Of a stretch of 64,000 nucleotides of DNA, positions 44,779 through 57,908 are shown one piece after another. The translations under genes and the position numbers were made by a program. The first letter of the stretch is position 1. Each line of letters starts with the position of its first letter. Source of the DNA: Thinopyrum elongatum (taxonomy: Eukaryota; Streptophyta; Magnoliopsida; Poales; Poaceae); contig CM022297.1 in the NCBI GenBank assembly GCA_011799875.1, positions 443,411,292-443,475,291 of the forward strand. Reading direction: 5' to 3'. The notes under the pieces are model-generated. The model did no database searches. It was given only the letters and a program-made list of their open reading frames with translations, and was not told the origin of the DNA.

Positions 44779-47700
44779 TTTTTTTTAAAAGGAGGATAAC
44801 CCCCGGCCTCTGCATCAATCGATGCATGCAGCCATATTATTAAATAAAAACGTAACAAAGTCTCAAGGTCCAGAAAAGCTCATAGTCCGAGCTTAAAACG
44901 AAACACAAAAGGAAAAGTGCCACATTCAACGATAAAAAATAGACTACGATGCCTACACACCTAGCCTATTATTAGCTCGCCATCTAAATCGGCTGAAGAT
45001 AGCCCGTGCTACCATCTCCCAACGGTTGCACCCAATAGCCAAAAACTCCCTGAAGTCCGCATGAGTTAGTAACGACCACATACGGATCCAGGTTGTAGCT
45101 TTGTAGATAACCTGCAAAAAATTAGTGAATTATGTTCCATTAAATATCAAATCATTTCTAGTATTCAAGATAGCCCAAAATAAGGCACATATCCCTATCC
45201 GAATATGTTTGGCTATGTGACTGTGCACTCCATTGAGCCACATCCCAAATAACGTGTTTATGCTCGTAGGAGGGTGTATGTTAAAAGCAATATGTATTGA
45301 TCGCCATAATAATTTCGCAAGAGGACACTCAAGAAAGAGGTGTTTAATCGATTCATTTTGATCACAAAAGCAGCATCTAGTATTACCAACCTAGTTCCTC
45401 TTTGTCAGATTATCTTTGGTGGGAATAACTCCTTTGTGCACTAACCACATAAAGATTTTAATCCGAAGTGGAACTTTAATCTTCCAAAAGTGCAATGACC
45501 TCGACAATGGACCGGTGTCAATTAAATCCAGATACATAGATTTCACTGAGAAGATTCCCGTCGCAATTAACTTCCAGCAAATTGTATCAGCCTGATCTGA
45601 TAGTTGAACGTCCATCAACCTCCGGACCAGATGCAACCAAGCACCCCAGCGTTCTCCTACCAGGGATCTCCTAAAATGGATATTAAGCGGTATCGAGTTT
45701 AATACTGTGGCAACATAATCGTCCTTATGTTGCACAATATTATATAAGGAAGGGTATTGCATAGCTAGAGGCATATCCCCTAGCCATGTATCCTCCCAGA
45801 ACCTAGTACTGTTTCCATTGCCAACTAGAAACTTCACCCGTTGGAAGAAACTTACCTTTGTCTTCATTAACCCCTTCCAAAAGGATGATTCCGTTGGCCT
45901 AGCGGTTACTTGGGCCAAAGTCTTAGAGTGAAGGTACTTATTCCGCAATATTTGTACCCACATACCCTCGGTCTCAACAGATAGCCTGTATAGCCATTTG
46001 CTAAGCAGACATCTATTCTCACTTCTAAATTTTTGATCCCTAACCCACCCTGTTCCTTTGGTCTGCAAATAATATCCCATCTAGCCAACCTGTATTTCTT
46101 CTTGGCCTCATCACTTTGCCAAAAGAACCGGGATCGATAGAAGTCTAGTCTTTTCCGTACCCCTACCGGCACTTCAAAGAAGGATAAAAGGAACATCGGC
46201 AGACTTGTCAAAACCGAATTGATCAAGACCAACCGGCCTCCGTACGACATTAGCTTGCCCTTCCAGCAGCTTAATCTTTTTTCAAACCTATCTTCTATAC
46301 ATTTCCATTCCTTATTCATTAAACGTCTATGATGAATTGGGATTCCTAGATAACTAAATGGTAGAGATCCCATTTCACATCCGAACAATTGTCTGTATTC
46401 GTCTTGTTCCTCTTTCGCTCTCCCAAAGCAGGACAATTCGCTTTTGTTGAAATTGATTTTGAGTCCAGACAATTTCTCGAATAGGCATAACACAAGCTTC
46501 ATATTCCTAGCTTTTGCTAGATCGTGTTCCATGAAAATTATTATGTCATCCGCATATTGTAGGACGGAGATGCCCCCCTCTACAAGGTGAGGAATGAGTC
46601 CTCCTACTTGGCGACTATCTTTTGCCCGTCCAATAAGGAGTGCCAACATATCCGCTACAATGTTGAACAACACAGGAGACATGGAGTCCCCCTGTCGTAA
46701 CCCCTTATGTGTTTGGAAGAAATGTCCAATGTCATCATTGACCTTTATCCCAACACTGCCTTTCTATATGAATGAATCCACCTGGGACCTCCAAGATTCA
46801 TTGAACCCCTTCATACGTAAGGCTTGCTGTAGGAAGGACCATTTGACCTTATCATACGCCTTTTCAAAATCCACTTTGAAGATAACACCATCTAGTTTCT
46901 TCGTATGGATTTCATGAAGCGTTTCATGCAGAACAACCACCCCTTCTAGGATGTGCCGTCCTGGCATGAAAGCAGACTGAGTTGGTTGCACAACCGAATG
47001 GGCTATCTGCGTCAACCAATTCGTGGCAACCTTAGTAAAAATCTTGAAGCTAACATTGAAAAGCTGCAAGTGGCATGCGAACAAATCATGGAACATAGGC
47101 ATAAGATCGCCCTTAATGATATGCCAACATTTCTTATAAAATTCCGCCGGAAACCCATCCGGCCCGGGGGCTTTATTATGTTTCATTTGGGTAATTGCAT
47201 CAAACACCTCTTTCTCAGTGAAAGGAGCAGACAATACCTCATTCTCCTCAACTTTGAGTTGAGGTATGTCCTCGATCGCACTCTCATCTAGAGATACGTA
47301 GCTTTCTTCAGGGGCTCCGAAAAGCTTCTTATAATAATTAAAGATATACAATTTTAGGTTCTCATGTCCTACAATTGTACCCTCATCTTGTTCAAGCTAA
47401 ATTATCTTTTTCTTTCTATGTTTCCCATTAGCTATCATGTGAAAGAATTGAGTATTATCTTCCCCTTGGACGATCTTAGAAACCTTTGCTCTAAGCGCCC
47501 ATTTCATTTCCTCCTCTCTCATGAGGGATTCTAATTTCTTCTAAGCCTCATTCTTAATATTTCGCTCAGACATATTAAGAAGTGTGGACTCCGCTTTCAC
47601 ATCAAGCGCATTAATAGTTTTAGTCTTTCCTTTTCAACTTTATAAATGCCACTTTGATTTTTGGCCCAGCCTCTCAAGAACTGACACAGATGTCTAATTT

Positions 47701-48667
47701 TGTTTTGCCATCTGTCAACCACCGATGACCCACCACGCTTCCTGGCCCATTCTATCGCAATGAGATCTAGGAAGCCTTCCCTCTCGAACCACCCTAATTT
47801 GAAAGATAAGACATTTCTGTTTCCCACATGGGTCGCTTCACCAGAATCCACCAACAATGGGGTTCGATCAGAATTGGCCCTCTGCAAAGCATGAACCGTT
47901 ACCAAAGGAAACTTCTTTTCCCACTCAACACTAGTGAGAACCCTGTCCAGTTTCTCATACGTAGGAATAGGTAGGGAATTAGCCCACATAAATTGCCTAC
48001 CAGTGAGGTCAATCTCCCTCAAGTCAAGATTCTCAATGATCATATTAAACATGAAAGACCACCTCCCATCGATGTTGTCATTATTTTTTTGTCTTGCCTT
48101 CTAATGATATTAAAATCTCCCCCAACTAGAATGGGCAGCCTTTCATCCCCGCAAATTCTCACCAGATCTGCGAGGAATTCAGACTTAAGTTTTGGCTAAG
48201 CCGCACCATATACGGCCACCAAAGCCCATCTGAAGCCATCAATTTTTGATCTTACACGAAATTTGACAGCAAAATCACCGTGGACCACATTTAGTACCTC
48301 TAAAGTTTCGCACTTCACCCCAAGTAAGATCCCTCCAGATCTACCTCTTGGCGGTAGATAGTGCCAATCAAAATCAATCCCACCTGAAATAGTATTTAAG
48401 AACTGTGGAGTGAAATTATCTCTACCCGTCTCTAGCAACGCCATGAAATCTAATTTTTGCTATATCGATGTATCACTAAGGAATCTTCTTTTAGCCAAGT
48501 CCGCTAGACCTCTGTTATTCCAGAATATCCCTTTCATGTTTCATCATGGAATTTTTTCTTTTGTCTAACCCTCGCACTCCTACGCACCGCCGATGTAGAA
48601 TAAACCTTCCTCTTTGCGTGGAAACATCCCCATCTTTGCTCTAGACTTTGTTGTGTCTATTAGACAT
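44779..48667 (-). mobile_element. LINE 2 (plant L1-type), minus strand, 5' truncated
   Basis: The poly-A tail shows as T's at 44779-44786 on the plus strand, preceded (minus) by GGCCGGGGGTTATCCTCC. It carries the very end of ORF1 (SAVRRSARVRQKKK, near 48600-48560), full-span ORF2 and a 3' untranslated region. It inserted into copy B; about 40 bp of the host repeat are lost there and I see no clear target duplication. Confidence 0.85.
45130..48536 (-). pseudogene. LINE 2 ORF2 (endonuclease, reverse transcriptase, zf-RVT), broken
   Basis: It starts at ATG 48536 (KGIFWNNRGLADLAKRRFL), with a stop after LSDTSI before FMALLETGRDNF. Endonuclease pieces are at 48444-48196 and 48052-47597, RT at 47351-46764 (HNKAPGPDGFPAEFYKK, KVDFEKAYDKVKW) and 46682-45906 with an intact LQYADDIIIF box, then a frameshift. 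The zf-RVT region lies at 46080-45391 and on to about 45130. The RT core is better preserved than in LINE 1, but stops and frameshifts between pieces rule out a working protein. Confidence 0.87.
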
Positions 48668-48755
48668 AAAAAAAAGTGTTCCCCACACGAGACCACCCTC
48701 TTTTGAGAATAATAACGCGACTTTACCTATTAAATTTATAAATTACATATATATA

Positions 48756-49122
48756 GGAAATATACATCCTACCACCCAGGGGTAATTACCCCACATGTCT
48801 CATGTACTACCATGTGGTAGTATATATAGTACTTTATCATTCTAAATATGTTCATATACTATATCTAAGATATTTCAAAGCAAGTTATATGAAAAAATTG
48901 CATGGTTGTCCATAGTTTTTTGTATATTTTGCAAATACCTTCATAGTTGTACCTGTAAAACAACATACTAAAAAATAGTACATACTATCTAAAAAGTAGT
49001 ATATATACTACCCAAATATTCTTTTATACTACATACTACATGTACACACTCTCCGTTTTGACAGCTACTACATAGAACACACAAAACTTAAGTGAGTGTA
49101 ACTATCACCGGTGGTAGGAAAC
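48756..49122. mobile_element. Probable MITE
   Basis: Present in copy B but not copy A. Ends carry CCTACCACC (48769-48777) and its inverse GGTGGTAGG (49110-49118), with more TACTACCATGTGGTAGTA inside (48808-48825). AT-rich, no ORF. Exact borders and target duplication are unclear. Confidence 0.5.
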
Positions 49123-49130
49123 ATTTGCCC

Positions 49131-49190
49131 CCCCCCCTTCACACACACACACAAACACACACACACACACACACACACATACACATATAT
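49131..49190. repeat. C-run and (CA)n microsatellite
   Basis: A poly-C run is followed by about 20 CA/AC repeats with one AA interruption. Confidence 0.9.
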
Positions 49191-49763
49191 ATAGGTGACC
49201 GACCTTATGAGTTGAATGAGTTATTATACCCTTTTTCGTATACATGTGTTGCTTACCATTTGATAGGAGTACTCTCATCCAAAAATTCATATTTTCCCAG
49301 TCCAACATTTATCTCTTCCAGTTTTGTATCGGCCCAATGTTTGGTATTTCGAGGACACAAAAAAGTACAATCCCTTTCCCCAACCCCCATATTGCTCCCC
49401 CTGGTGCTACTGAGGCGGTTACACAACCATATACACCTCAGGCTTTCCAACCAACATTACACTCCCACGATGATGTTTGAGGTTGTCAGTGAGAAAGCCC
49501 ACACGACCACCATGGACAGAAGTGGCGAGGAATCCCCATTTGGTCTAGTTTCATTCATGGATGCTCAAATCTAGTCAGACGCTGGGTGATGGTATTGCTT
49601 CTCAGGCCTCCGGTAGTGCGTTCTTGAAGGGTTGGGCTTGTGGTCGTGTTGAAGTGATCTGGATGCTCTTTCAAGTTGTTCACTTAGACCTAATAATAAA
49701 TGTGATCCACATGTGGCCACTCTCTTTTAAGAATGGTAATAAGAATTTACCGGTTAAATTGGC

Positions 49764-49782
49764 AAACACACACACACACACA
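49764..49782. repeat. (CA)n microsatellite
   Basis: A short ACACAC run within copy B; copy A has only a shorter version near 24016. Confidence 0.85.
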
Positions 49783-50689
49783 GATGGTGAGAGAGAGACT
49801 CGGTTGATGACTAGCATCGATTTGTTAAACCGATAGTATGGAATCATATAGGATCCGAGTGACTCACTCTGATGTGATCAAAGTGATTCACTCGCATGAA
49901 TTGTTGAGTTAGATAGACCCACTATGCGACGCAATTAGTTTATGTCATCTGTTAGTCTCGGGAACAATGTAAATGTCATGTCATAGACCGGAGGTCAGAT
50001 GATGTGACGCCCTAGAAATTAATCGTGCATTAAACATCCACGCAACATGCACGATCAAGATCACAGACTCACATAATAATATCACAACACAACTCTATGA
50101 CTCAAATTTAAACAAAGAAACAAAATATTACAAGCCATGGTAGTAAGACCCAAAATTACATCAAGAGTTAGGTCTGAGTACAGGCAATTACAAAGGTGCC
50201 TTAAGAAGGTGAAAACAAACAACGACTCTAGATCGAAATGGCATAGGCCTCCTGCCTGGGGCCTCCTAACTACTTCTGGTCATTGGTCTCCTAGTAGTAG
50301 TAAGCTCCATCAGGGTAGTAGTAGCCATCAGCGTGGTCAGCTGGCTTGAGGGCTGTATCATCTGATCGTAGCAACCGAGTAGAGGGGGGAAAAGTAGCAA
50401 AGCAACAGTGAGTACTCATCTAAAGTACTCGCAAGACTTACATCAGATCTATACTACATATGCATCGGTATCAAAGGAATGGGGTATATCTGTGGACTAT
50501 ACGGCAGAACTGCCAGAATAAGGGGGAGAAGCTTATCCTATCGAAGACTACATCTTCTACGACCATCATCTTGCAGCAGTAGAAGAGGGTAGCATATATA
50601 TAATATTTAGCAACATTTTTATATCAACAATGCTCTGAGATCCTTCCTCGACTACCCTGCGAGAAAGCGATCCCAGAGCAAAACATCAT

Positions 50690-52211
50690 TGATACGTCCA
50701 TTTTGCATCATGTTTTCCTACTGTTATTTATGATGTTTTTATGCATAATAATGCTTTTTGGAGTAATTCTAATGCCTTTTCTCTCATAATATGCAAGGTA
50801 CACACAAAAAGGGAGAATTCCGGCAGCTGGAAATCTGGACCTGGAAAAGCTACGTCAGGCCACCTATTCTGCACAACTCCAAACAAGCTGAAACTTTACG
50901 GAGATTTTTTATGGAATATTTGAAGAATATTGGAGCAAATAAGTACTAGAGGGGGCCCACCAGGTGGGCACAACCCACCTGGGCGCGCCAGGGAGCCCAG
51001 ACGCGCCCTGGTGGGTTGTGCTCACCCAGGCCCACCTCCGGTGCCCATCTTCTGGTATATAAGTCATTTTGACATAGAAAAAAAATAAGGAGAGGACTTT
51101 CGGGATGGAGCGCCGCCGTCTCGAGGCGGAACTTGGGCAGGAGCACTTTTGCCCTCCGACGGAGCGATTTCGCCGTGGGAACTTCCCTCCCGGAGGGGGA
51201 AATCATCGTCATCATCATCACCAACAACTCTCCCATCTTGGGGAGGGCAATCTCCATCAACATCTTCAACAGCACCATCTCATCTCAAACCCAAGTTCAT
51301 CTCTTGTGTTCAATCTTGCTACCGGAACTATAGATTGGTGCTTGTGGGTGACTAGCAGTGTTGATTACATCTTGTAGTTGATTACTATATGGTTTATTTG
51401 GTGGAATATTATATGTTCAGATCCAATATGCTATTTAATACCCCTCTGATCTTGAGCATGATTATCATTTGTGAGTAGTTACTTTTGTTCTTGAGGTCAC
51501 GGGAGAAATCATGTTGCAAGTAATCATGTGAACTTGATATGTGTTCGATATTTTGATAGTATGTATGTTGTGATTCCCTTAGTGGTGTCATGTGAACGTC
51601 GACTACATGACACTTCACCATATTTGGGCCTAAGGGAATACATTGTGGAGTAGTAAGTAGATGATGGGTTGCGAGAGTGACAGAAGCTTAAACCCCAGTT
51701 TATGTGCTATTCCGTAAGGGACCGATTGGATCCAAAAGTTTAATGCTATGGTTAGAATTTATTCTTAATACTTTTCTCGTAGTTGTGGATGCTTGCGAGA
51801 GGGTTAATCATAAGTAGGAGGCTTGTTCAAGTAAGAACAGCACCTAAGCACCGGTCCACCCACATATCAAATTATCAAAGTAGCGAACACAAATCGAATC
51901 AACATGGTGAAAGTGACTAGATGAAATTCCCGTGTACCCTCAAGAACGCTTTGCTTATTATAAGAGACCGTTTTGGCCTGTCCTTTGCCTCAAAAGGATT
52001 GGGCTACCTTGCTGCACTTTTGTTACTACTATCGTTACTTGCTCGTTACAAATTATCTTGCTATCAAACTACCCTGTTACTTACAATTTTAGCACTTGCA
52101 GACATTACCTTGCTGAAAACCACTTGTCATTTCCTTCTGCTCCTCGTTGGGTTCAACACTCTTACTTATCGAAAAGAGCTACAATTGATCCCCTATACTT
52201 GTGGGTCATAA
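50690..52211 (+). repeat. 5' LTR of the Gypsy element
   Basis: Starts TGATACGTCCATTTTGC. The end reads TCATAA where the other LTR has TCATCA, so the terminal CA is mutated. The TATA box TATATAAG is at 51056-51063, preceded by a strong inverted repeat (CAGGTGGGCACAACCCACCTG region, 50960-51030). Confidence 0.93.
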
Positions 52212-52222
52212 AGGCTATTTTC

Positions 52223-52240
52223 TGGCGCCGTTGCCGGGGA
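52223..52240 (+). other. Primer-binding site of the Gypsy element
   Basis: TGGCGCCGTTGCCGGGGA, 11 bases inside the LTR. This is the primer site commonly seen in Athila-type Triticeae elements; the gap between LTR and site is also usual for them. Confidence 0.8.
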
Positions 52241-52317
52241 GTGAAGCGCCTTTGGTAAATGGAATTTGGTAAGGAAACATTTATATAGTGTGCTGAAATT
52301 TATTGTCACTTGTTACT

Positions 52318-53677
52318 ATGGAAAACAATCCTTTGAGGGGTTTGTTCGGGGTATCTTCACCTCGACCGGAACCACAATTAGCTACCCCTCAACCTACTGC
52401 ACACACTGAAAATATTGAATATGAAATTCCTTCGGGTATGATAGAACAACTGCTAGCTAATCCTTATGCAGGAGATGGAACCGAACATCCCGATATGCAC
52501 TTGATATATGTGGAACAAATTTGTGGATTGTTTAAGCTTGCAGGTTTACCCGGAGATGAAGTTATGAAAAAGTTTTCCCTTTATCTTTGAAGGGAAAAGC
52601 ATTGGCATGGTATAGGCTATGCGATGATATTGGATCTTGGAATTGGAATCGATTGAAATTGGAGTTCCACCAAAAAATTTATCCTATGCATCTCGTTCAT
52701 CGTGATCGGAATTATATATATAATTTTTGGCCTCGTGAAGGAGAAAGTATCGCTCTAGCTTGGGGGAGGCTTAAGTCAATGTTATATTCATGCCCCAACC
52801 ATGAGCTCTCAAGAGAAATTATTATCCAGAACTTTTATGCTCGGCTTTCTCGTGATGATCAATCCATGCTTGATACTTCTTGTACTGGTTCTTTTATGAA
52901 GAAGGCTATTGAATTCCGGTGGGATCTTTTGGAAAGAATTAAATGCAACTCTGAAGATTGGGAACTCGACGAAGGTAAAGATTCAGGTATTAAGCTTAAG
53001 TATGATTGTGTTAAATCTTTTATGAATACCGATGCTTTTCAAAAGTTTAGCACTAAATATGGACTTGACTCTGAGATAGTAGCCTCCTTTTGTGAATCAT
53101 TTGCTACTCATGTTGATCTCCCTAAGGAGAAGTGGTTCAAATATCACCCACCTATTAAAGAAGAAGTTAAAGAACCGGAACCAATTAAAGAGGAAACCAT
53201 AATTTATAATGTTGATCCAGTTGTTCCTACTGCTTATATTGAGAAACCACCTTTCCCTGTTAAGATAAAGGAACATGCTAAAGTTTCAACTGTGGTTAAC
53301 AAAGTTATATTAGAACACCTAAACCTGATGAACAAATTAAAGTAGAACCTAGTGTTGCTATGATTAAGGATCTCTTGGAAGAAAACGTAGATGGGCATGT
53401 TATTTACTTCTGTGAAGAAGCTGCTAGAATTGCCAAACCTGATAAAAAGGATAATCATAGACCTGTTGTTGGCATGCCTGTTGTCTCAGTTAAAATAGGA
53501 GATCGCTGTTATCATGGTCTATGTGACATAGGTGCTAGTGTGAGTGCTATTCCTCATTCCTTATATCAAGAAATTATGAATGACATAGCACCCGCAGAAA
53601 TAGAAGACATAGATGTTACTATTAAACTTGCTAATAGAGACACTATATCACCAATTGGGATTGTTAGAGATGTTTAA
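52318..53677 (+). pseudogene. Gypsy gag-protease, frameshifted
   Basis: Starts at ATG 52318 (MENNPLRGLFG). The retrotransposon-gag domain follows (LKGKALAWYRLCDDIGSW, FHQKIYPMHLV). A one-base loss in an A run near 52570 shifts frame at MKK/VFPLSL; a second frameshift lies near 53315. The aspartic protease motif CDIGASVSAIPHSLY is at about 53522-53566. TAA at 53675-53677 replaces what is normally a Glu codon (DVEVLCGKI). An intact product would form the capsid and cut the polyprotein. Confidence 0.87.
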
Positions 53678-56600
53678 GTCTTGTGTGGGAAAATAAAATA
53701 CCCTACTGATTTCCTTGTTCTTGGTTCCCCACAAGATGACTTTTGTCCCACTATCTTTGGTAGACCTTTCTTGAACACCGTTAATGCTAAAATAGATTGT
53801 GAAAAGCAAACTATCGGTGTTAGCTTTGGCGATGAGTCTCATGAGTTTAATTTTTCCAAGTTTAGTAGAAAGCTTCATGAAAAAGAATTGCCTAGTAAGG
53901 ATGAAATAATTGGTCTTGCTTCTATTGCTGTGCCTCCTACTGATTCTTTAGAACAATATTTGCTAGACCATGAAAATGATTTACATATGCATGAGAGAAA
54001 TGAAATAGATAAGATTTTCTTTGAACAACGTTCTCTGCTTAAACAGAATTTGCCTATTGAAACTCTAGGAGGTCCTCCTCCACCTAAAGGTGATCCTGTG
54101 TTTGAATTAAAACAATTGCCAGACACTTTGAAATATGCTTATCTTGATGAAAAGAAGATATATCCTGTTATTATTAGTGCTAACCTTTCAGAACATGAAG
54201 AAGAAAGATTATTGAAAGTTCTAAGGAAGCACCGAGCTGCTATTGGGTATACTCTTGATGATTTAAAGGGCATTAGTCCCACTCTATGTCAGCACAAGAT
54301 TAATATGGAACCTGATGCTAAACCCGTTGTCGATCACCAACGTCGGTTAAATCTGAAAATGAAGGAAGTGGTAAGAACGGAAATCTTAAAACTTCTGGAA
54401 GCAGGTATAATCTATCCTATAGCTGATAGTAGATGGGTAAGTCCTGTTGATTGTGTTCCTAAGAAAGGAGGTATTACTGTTATTCCTAATGATAATAATG
54501 AACTTATGCCACAAAGAATTGTTACAGGCTATAGAATGATAATTGATTTCAGAAAATTAAATAAAGCAACTAGAAAAGATCATTACCCTCTGCCTTTTAT
54601 TGATCAAATGCTAGAAAGATTATCTAAGCACACACACTTTTGCTTCCTTGATGGATATTCTGGTTTTTCACAAATACCTGTTTCTCAACCTGATCAAGAA
54701 AATACCACTTTCACTTGTCCCTTTGGAACTTATGCTTATAGACGTATGCCTTTTGGTTTATGCAATGCACCTGCTACCTTTCAAAGATGTATGCCTGCTA
54801 TATTCTCTGACTTTTGTGAAAAGATTGTTGAGGTTTTCATGGATGCATGACTTCTCTATTTATGGGAAGTCTTTTGATGATTGTTTAAGCAATCTTGATC
54901 GAGTTTTGCAGAGATGCGAGCAAACAAATCTTGTCTTAAATTGGGAGAAGTGCCACTTTATGGTTAATGAAGGTATTGTTTTGGGCCATAAAATTTCTGA
55001 AAGAGGTATTGAAGTGGACAAAGCTAAGGCTGTTGCAATTGAGAAAATGCCATGTCCTAAAGATATCAAAGGTATTCGTAGTTTCCTAGGTCATGCTGGT
55101 TTCTATAGGAGATTTATCAAAGACTTTTCTAAAAATTTTAGGCCTCTTACAAATCTTTTGCAAAAGGATACTCCTTTTGTTTTTGATGATGATTGTTTAG
55201 AAGCCATCGAAACACTCAAGAAAGCCTTAATTTCTGCACCTATTGTTCAACCACCTGATTGGAACTTGCCTTTTGAAATTATGTGTGATGCTAGTGATTA
55301 TGCTGTTGGTGCTGTTCTAGGACAAAGAGTTGATAAGAAATTGAATGTTATTCATTATGCTAGTAAAACTCTAGACAGTGCACAACGGAATTATGCTACT
55401 ACTGAAAAGGAATTTCTAGCAGTGGTGTTTGCTTGTGATAAATTTAGATCTTATATTGTTGATTCAAAAGTAATTATTCACACCGATCATGCTACTATTA
55501 AATATCTTATGGAAAAGAAAGATGCTAAACCTAGACTTATTCGATGGGTTCTCTTGCTACAAGAATTTGATTTACATGTCACTGATAGGAAAGGAGCTGA
55601 GAACCCCGTAGCTGATAACTTGTCTAGGCTTGAAAATGTGCTTGATGACCCACTACCTATTGATGATAGTTTTCCTGATGAGCAGTTAGCTGCAATAAAT
55701 GTTTCTAATAACACTCCTTGGTATGCTGACTATGCTAGTGACATTGTTGCGAAATATTTACCACCTAGCTTTACACACCAACAAAAGATAAAATTCTTCT
55801 ATGACTTAAGACATTACTTTTGGGATGACCCACATCTTTATAAAGAAGGAGTAGATGGTATTATTAGACATTGTGTACTTGAGCATGAACAGGGACAAAT
55901 CCTACGGAAATGTCACTCCGAAGCTTATGGAGGGCATCATGCTGGAGACAGAACTGCTCACAAGGTATTGCAATCTGAATTTTATTGGCCTACTCTCTTC
56001 AAGGATGCCCGTAAGTTTGTCTTATCTTGTGATGAATGTCAAAGAATAGGTAATATCGGTAAGCGTCAAGAAATGCCTATGAATTATTCACTTGCTGTTG
56101 AACCATTTGATGTTTGGGGATTTGATTACATGGGACCTTTTCCTTCCTCTAATGGGTATACACATATTTTGGTTGCTGTTGATTATGTTACTAAATGGGT
56201 AGAAGCTATTCCAACCAGTAGTGCTGATCACAACACCTCTATTAAAATGCTTAAGGAAGTTATTTTCCCAAGGTTTGGAGTCCCTAGATATTTAATGACT
56301 GATGGTGGTTCACACTTTATTCATGTTGCTTTCCGTAAAATGCTTGCCAAGTATGATGTTAACCATAGAATTGCATCACCCTATCATCCTCAGTCTAGTG
56401 GTCAAGTTGAACTTAGCAATAGAGAAATAAAGTTAATTTTGCAAAAGACTGTCAATAGGTCCCGGAAGAATTGGTCTAAGAAATTAGATGATGCACTTTG
56501 GGCTTATAGAACAGCATATAAAAATCCTATGGGTATGTCTCCTTATAAAATGGTTTATGGAAAAGCTTGTCATTTGCCTCTTGAGTTAGAACATAAAGCA

Positions 56601-57046
56601 TATTGGGCAGTCAAAGAACTCAACTATGATTTCAAACTTGCCGGTGAAAAGAGGTTATTTGATATTAGCTCACTAGATGAATGGAGAACCCAAGCTTATG
56701 AAAATGCCAAATTATTTAAAGAAAAAGTTAAAAGATGGCATGATAAAAGAATCCAAAAGCGTGAGTTCAAAGTTGGAGAATATGTTCTTTTGTACAACTC
56801 TCATTTCAGGTTCTTTGCAGGAAAACTCCTCTCCAAATGGGAAGGACCCTATGTTATCGAGGAGATTTATCGGTCTGGAGCTATCAAAATAAATAATGCC
56901 AAAGGTACTAACCCTAAGGTTGTTAATGGGCAACGAATAAAACATTATATCTCAGGTACGCCCATTAATGTTGAAAGTAATATTATCCAAACTTTGACAC
57001 CGGAAGAACACAAAAAAGAGTCCTTCCGGAACACTCCAGAATCGTG
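53678..57046 (+). pseudogene. Gypsy pol (RT, RNase H, integrase), one 4-bp insertion in the catalytic box
   Basis: Open at 53681-54850: protease tail (PQDDFCPTIFGRPFL), linker, then RT with DYRMIIDFRKLNKAT-like sequence and [14 protein letters not shown]. At 54845-54848 four extra bases (GCAT) fall inside the codons of the VFMDD catalytic motif and shift frame. The second open part to 57046 has the rest of RT, RNase H ([23 protein letters not shown]), the integrase zinc finger ([12 protein letters not shown]), and the DDE core ([32 protein letters not shown]). After that insertion nearly 730 codons stay open, so decay here is light. Confidence 0.92.
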
Positions 57047-57159
57047 AAAATATGGAGGTACATGATACAGTAAGTAAACGAACTCCGAAAAATCCGCAAA
57101 AATATTTTTTGTCAATTTTGGAATATTTAGAAAATTAGGAAAATAAGAAACTTCCAGGA

Positions 57160-57245
57160 AGCGTACCCTGGTGGGCACAAGACACCAGGGTGCGCCAGGC
57201 TTGCCAGGCACGCCCAGGTGGGTTGTGCCCACCTGGGACACCTTC
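57160..57245. repeat. Inverted-repeat block between pol and ORF3
   Basis: CCTGGTGGGCACAAG, GACACCAGGGTG and CCCAGGTGGGTTGTGCCCACC form overlapping inverted repeats. The block closely resembles the inverted repeat upstream of the TATA box in both LTRs (50960-51030, 59725-59800). Confidence 0.75.
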
Positions 57246-57371
57246 CGTACTTCGTTTTTCTTTCGTTTGCTTGTTTCCCAAGATAAAAAATCTTTATATA
57301 CCCCCCGAACCTGGTGACCACCGTATCGCAGAGAAATCTTCTGTTTTCTTTTCCTTGCTATTTTCTGTCAG

Positions 57372-57908
57372 ATGTCATCTACCATGGCCGCTTCAAGCTC
57401 CTCCAAGGACAAGTTCTTCAAGAATGTCATCAACCCATATTTGCGGGAGGTGGTGCAGCACCCTCAGGCCATCCAGATGCATGAGGGGGTGCTGCACATC
57501 CGCGATGTGCAAGGACCCAAGGGGACGGGAACCATGGAGGCCAGGCTTGAAGCTATGGAACAGGAAGTCTTCCGGTGCAAGGGGATGGTGGAGCGTGGAC
57601 TCAATGCCAATCACCTCATGATTACGGACCTTACTCGTGATCTCAAGGTGGATGGCAAGCCCATGAAGGACATCATCTTCACCCTCAACGAGCAAATCAA
57701 CTTCCTCCAAAGCCAGATCTATGATCTTCAAAACCAAGTCTTCGAATATGAGGCGAGGTTTAAAGGTATGAGTTTGGCTGCCAGTTGCAGGACCCATGAG
57801 ACTCATTCTTCCTCTTACGATGGTGGACCTCTTCCATGGAAACCCGAGGACAAGATCACATCTACTTCATCACCACCACCTTCTTCTTCATCACCAAAGG
57901 AAAATTAA
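57372..57908 (+). CDS. Extra ORF of Athila-type element, 178 aa, intact (env position)
   Basis: An open frame between pol and the 3' LTR starts MSSTMAASSSSKDKFFKN and has a predicted coiled coil at about residues 55-130 (LEAMEQEVFRCKG, LNEQINFLQSQIYDLQNQV), then a Ser/Pro-rich tail. There is no signal peptide or membrane segment. Athila-lineage elements often carry an extra ORF here, sometimes called env-like; function is unknown. TTTTCTGTCAG lies immediately before the ATG and looks like a splice acceptor, which fits expression from a spliced subgenomic RNA. A second ATG is at codon 5. Confidence 0.72.
   Translation: MSSTMAASSSSKDKFFKNVINPYLREVVQHPQAIQMHEGVLHIRDVQGPKGTGTMEARLEAMEQEVFRCKGMVERGLNANHLMITDLTRDLKVDGKPMKDIIFTLNEQINFLQSQIYDLQNQVFEYEARFKGMSLAASCRTHETHSSSYDGGPLPWKPEDKITSTSSPPPSSSSPKEN

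Noticed and set aside
44779..48667. Possible target duplication for LINE 2
   Set aside because: No matching flanks found; about 40 bp of the host repeat are missing there, so insertion with deletion or later loss is more likely.
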